DNA of 64,000 nucleotides from Pseudomonas fragi (GTDB lineage Bacteria; Pseudomonadota; Gammaproteobacteria; Pseudomonadales; Pseudomonadaceae), in NCBI RefSeq assembly GCF_025426255.1, contig NZ_CP104861.1, positions 2,666,001-2,730,000 on the forward strand, in the 5' to 3' direction. The position numbers and the translations under genes are program-made. Below are positions 63,450 to 64,000 of the stretch, piece by piece (the stretch's first letter is position 1; each line of letters starts with the position of its first letter). A model generated the notes under the pieces. That model searched no databases, was not told the DNA's origin, and saw only the letters and a program-made list of their open reading frames with translations.

Positions 63450-64000
63450 TCACTCCTCGCCCCGCTCGACCAAATGATCGTGCATCGCCTTCTCCGCGCC
63501 TGAAGGATCGTTGGCCTTAATAAAGCCCAGAATCACTTCGTGCTCCTTGACGGTCATCTCCCGACCCTTGAAGCGCAGCATGTCTTCCCGGTAATCGGCC
63601 ATCCACTCGAGGATGGCGCGTGAGATGGCAACATAGATTGGATTACCGGAAATGCGCGCAATCTCGCTGTGGAACTCCATGTCGGCCGGGATGAACTCAT
63701 CGGTTTTGAGACCTTTGCGCATTTTCTCCAGCACCACTTCCAGCCTTGCCACGTCTGCGGTTGTGGCCTTCTGTGCGGCAATCTTGACCAGGCCGGTCTC
63801 GAAGAACGTGCGGGCCTGGCGCAGGTGGTCGACATTCTTCGCAGAACTGGACAGCAGATGACGTGCAGCCAGATCGATCTGGCCGATCATGGAATTCATG
63901 TCCACCTGTCCGACCTTGGCCCGCTCACCGTGCTGGATAGTGATCATGCCCATGCCCGCCAGACGCTGCATAGCTTCGCGAACAACGGGTCGCCCCACAC
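63450..64000 (-). CDS. GntR-family regulator, FadR subgroup, 5' end cut by window
   Basis: At least 183 C-terminal residues: the end of the winged HTH (GRPVVREAMQRLAGMGMITI) and the FCD ligand domain (FETGLVKIAAQKATTADVAR, DMEFHSEIARISGNPIYVAI, VKEHEVILGFIKANDPSGAE) with the Asp and His metal ligands. The start lies beyond 64000. Such regulators respond to sugar acids or carboxylates. Confidence 0.88.
   Translation of the reverse strand, partial: VGRPVVREAMQRLAGMGMITIQHGERAKVGQVDMNSMIGQIDLAARHLLSSSAKNVDHLRQARTFFETGLVKIAAQKATTADVARLEVVLEKMRKGLKTDEFIPADMEFHSEIARISGNPIYVAISRAILEWMADYREDMLRFKGREMTVKEHEVILGFIKANDPSGAEKAMHDHLVERGEE

Overview
The window looks like chromosomal DNA of a Pseudomonas species, probably of the fluorescens/putida type. 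The grounds are short proteins resembling MvaT (a Pseudomonas-specific silencer family), the density of LysR regulators paired with flavin oxidoreductases and SDRs, an acetylpolyamine amidohydrolase, and a ketoglutarate-semialdehyde dehydrogenase. This rests on protein resemblance seen by eye; no search was run. No rRNA, tRNA or CRISPR array was seen.

Layout. (1) 1-8720: a decaying redox/detoxification region. It has an Old Yellow Enzyme gene, a group II intron relic sitting just behind a terminator, LysR and M24 peptidase genes, an SDR broken by one stop codon, a gabD tail, LysR and DsbA/FrnE genes, a broken YghU-like GST, and scraps of an MFS transporter and an exonuclease. A palindrome TAACG-N5-CGTTA recurs before LysR, DsbA and GST. 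Its right half plus a shared 24-bp box lies before the Old Yellow Enzyme gene at the window edge, suggesting one LysR regulon. (2) 8797-24860: an accessory island. It holds an IS66 relic, a coupled cassette of large serine recombinase plus two ParB/RepB-like genes, small hypothetical genes, a metallophosphoesterase, a protein with two HTH regions, two short MvaT-like proteins, an IS5 relic, and an AT-rich four-gene Tn5053/Tn7-type transposition operon. In that operon TniQ carries an N-terminal AAA+-like domain with degenerate Walker motifs. This is the most unusual object in the window. (3) 25027-28509: a TetR-controlled operon (Old Yellow Enzyme, SDR, two NTF2-like proteins) with the same operator before both the operon and the regulator. 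(4) 28537-38540: transporters (DctA type, LysE type, MFS) and regulators (LysR, AraC, Lrp), with VOC, SDR and NUDIX enzymes. (5) 38657-42373: a polyamine/amino-acid group: acetylpolyamine amidohydrolase, ornithine cyclodeaminase and a CycA-like permease with a frameshift. (6) 42561-51273: a sucrose utilisation locus: fructokinase, LamB/ScrY-type porin, ABC importer and GH32 hydrolase, with only the tail of an AraC-type regulator left inside it. (7) 51475-64000: a lysozyme-inhibitor protein, a frameshifted MRJP/Yellow-type lipoprotein, an in-frame LysR-MFS chimera next to a ketoglutarate-semialdehyde dehydrogenase, pirin, a third Old Yellow Enzyme, a HSL-type esterase, an SDR, and a GntR/FadR regulator cut by the window end.

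How the parts work together. The repeated chromosomal theme is electrophile and redox detoxification: three Old Yellow Enzymes, several SDRs, DsbA, GST and pirin, each with a local regulator and a palindromic operator. The island adds mobility genes and possible anti-silencing proteins. The many nonsense codons, frameshifts and gene tails show that the regions around the island and the sucrose and sugar-acid loci are being reshuffled and lost.
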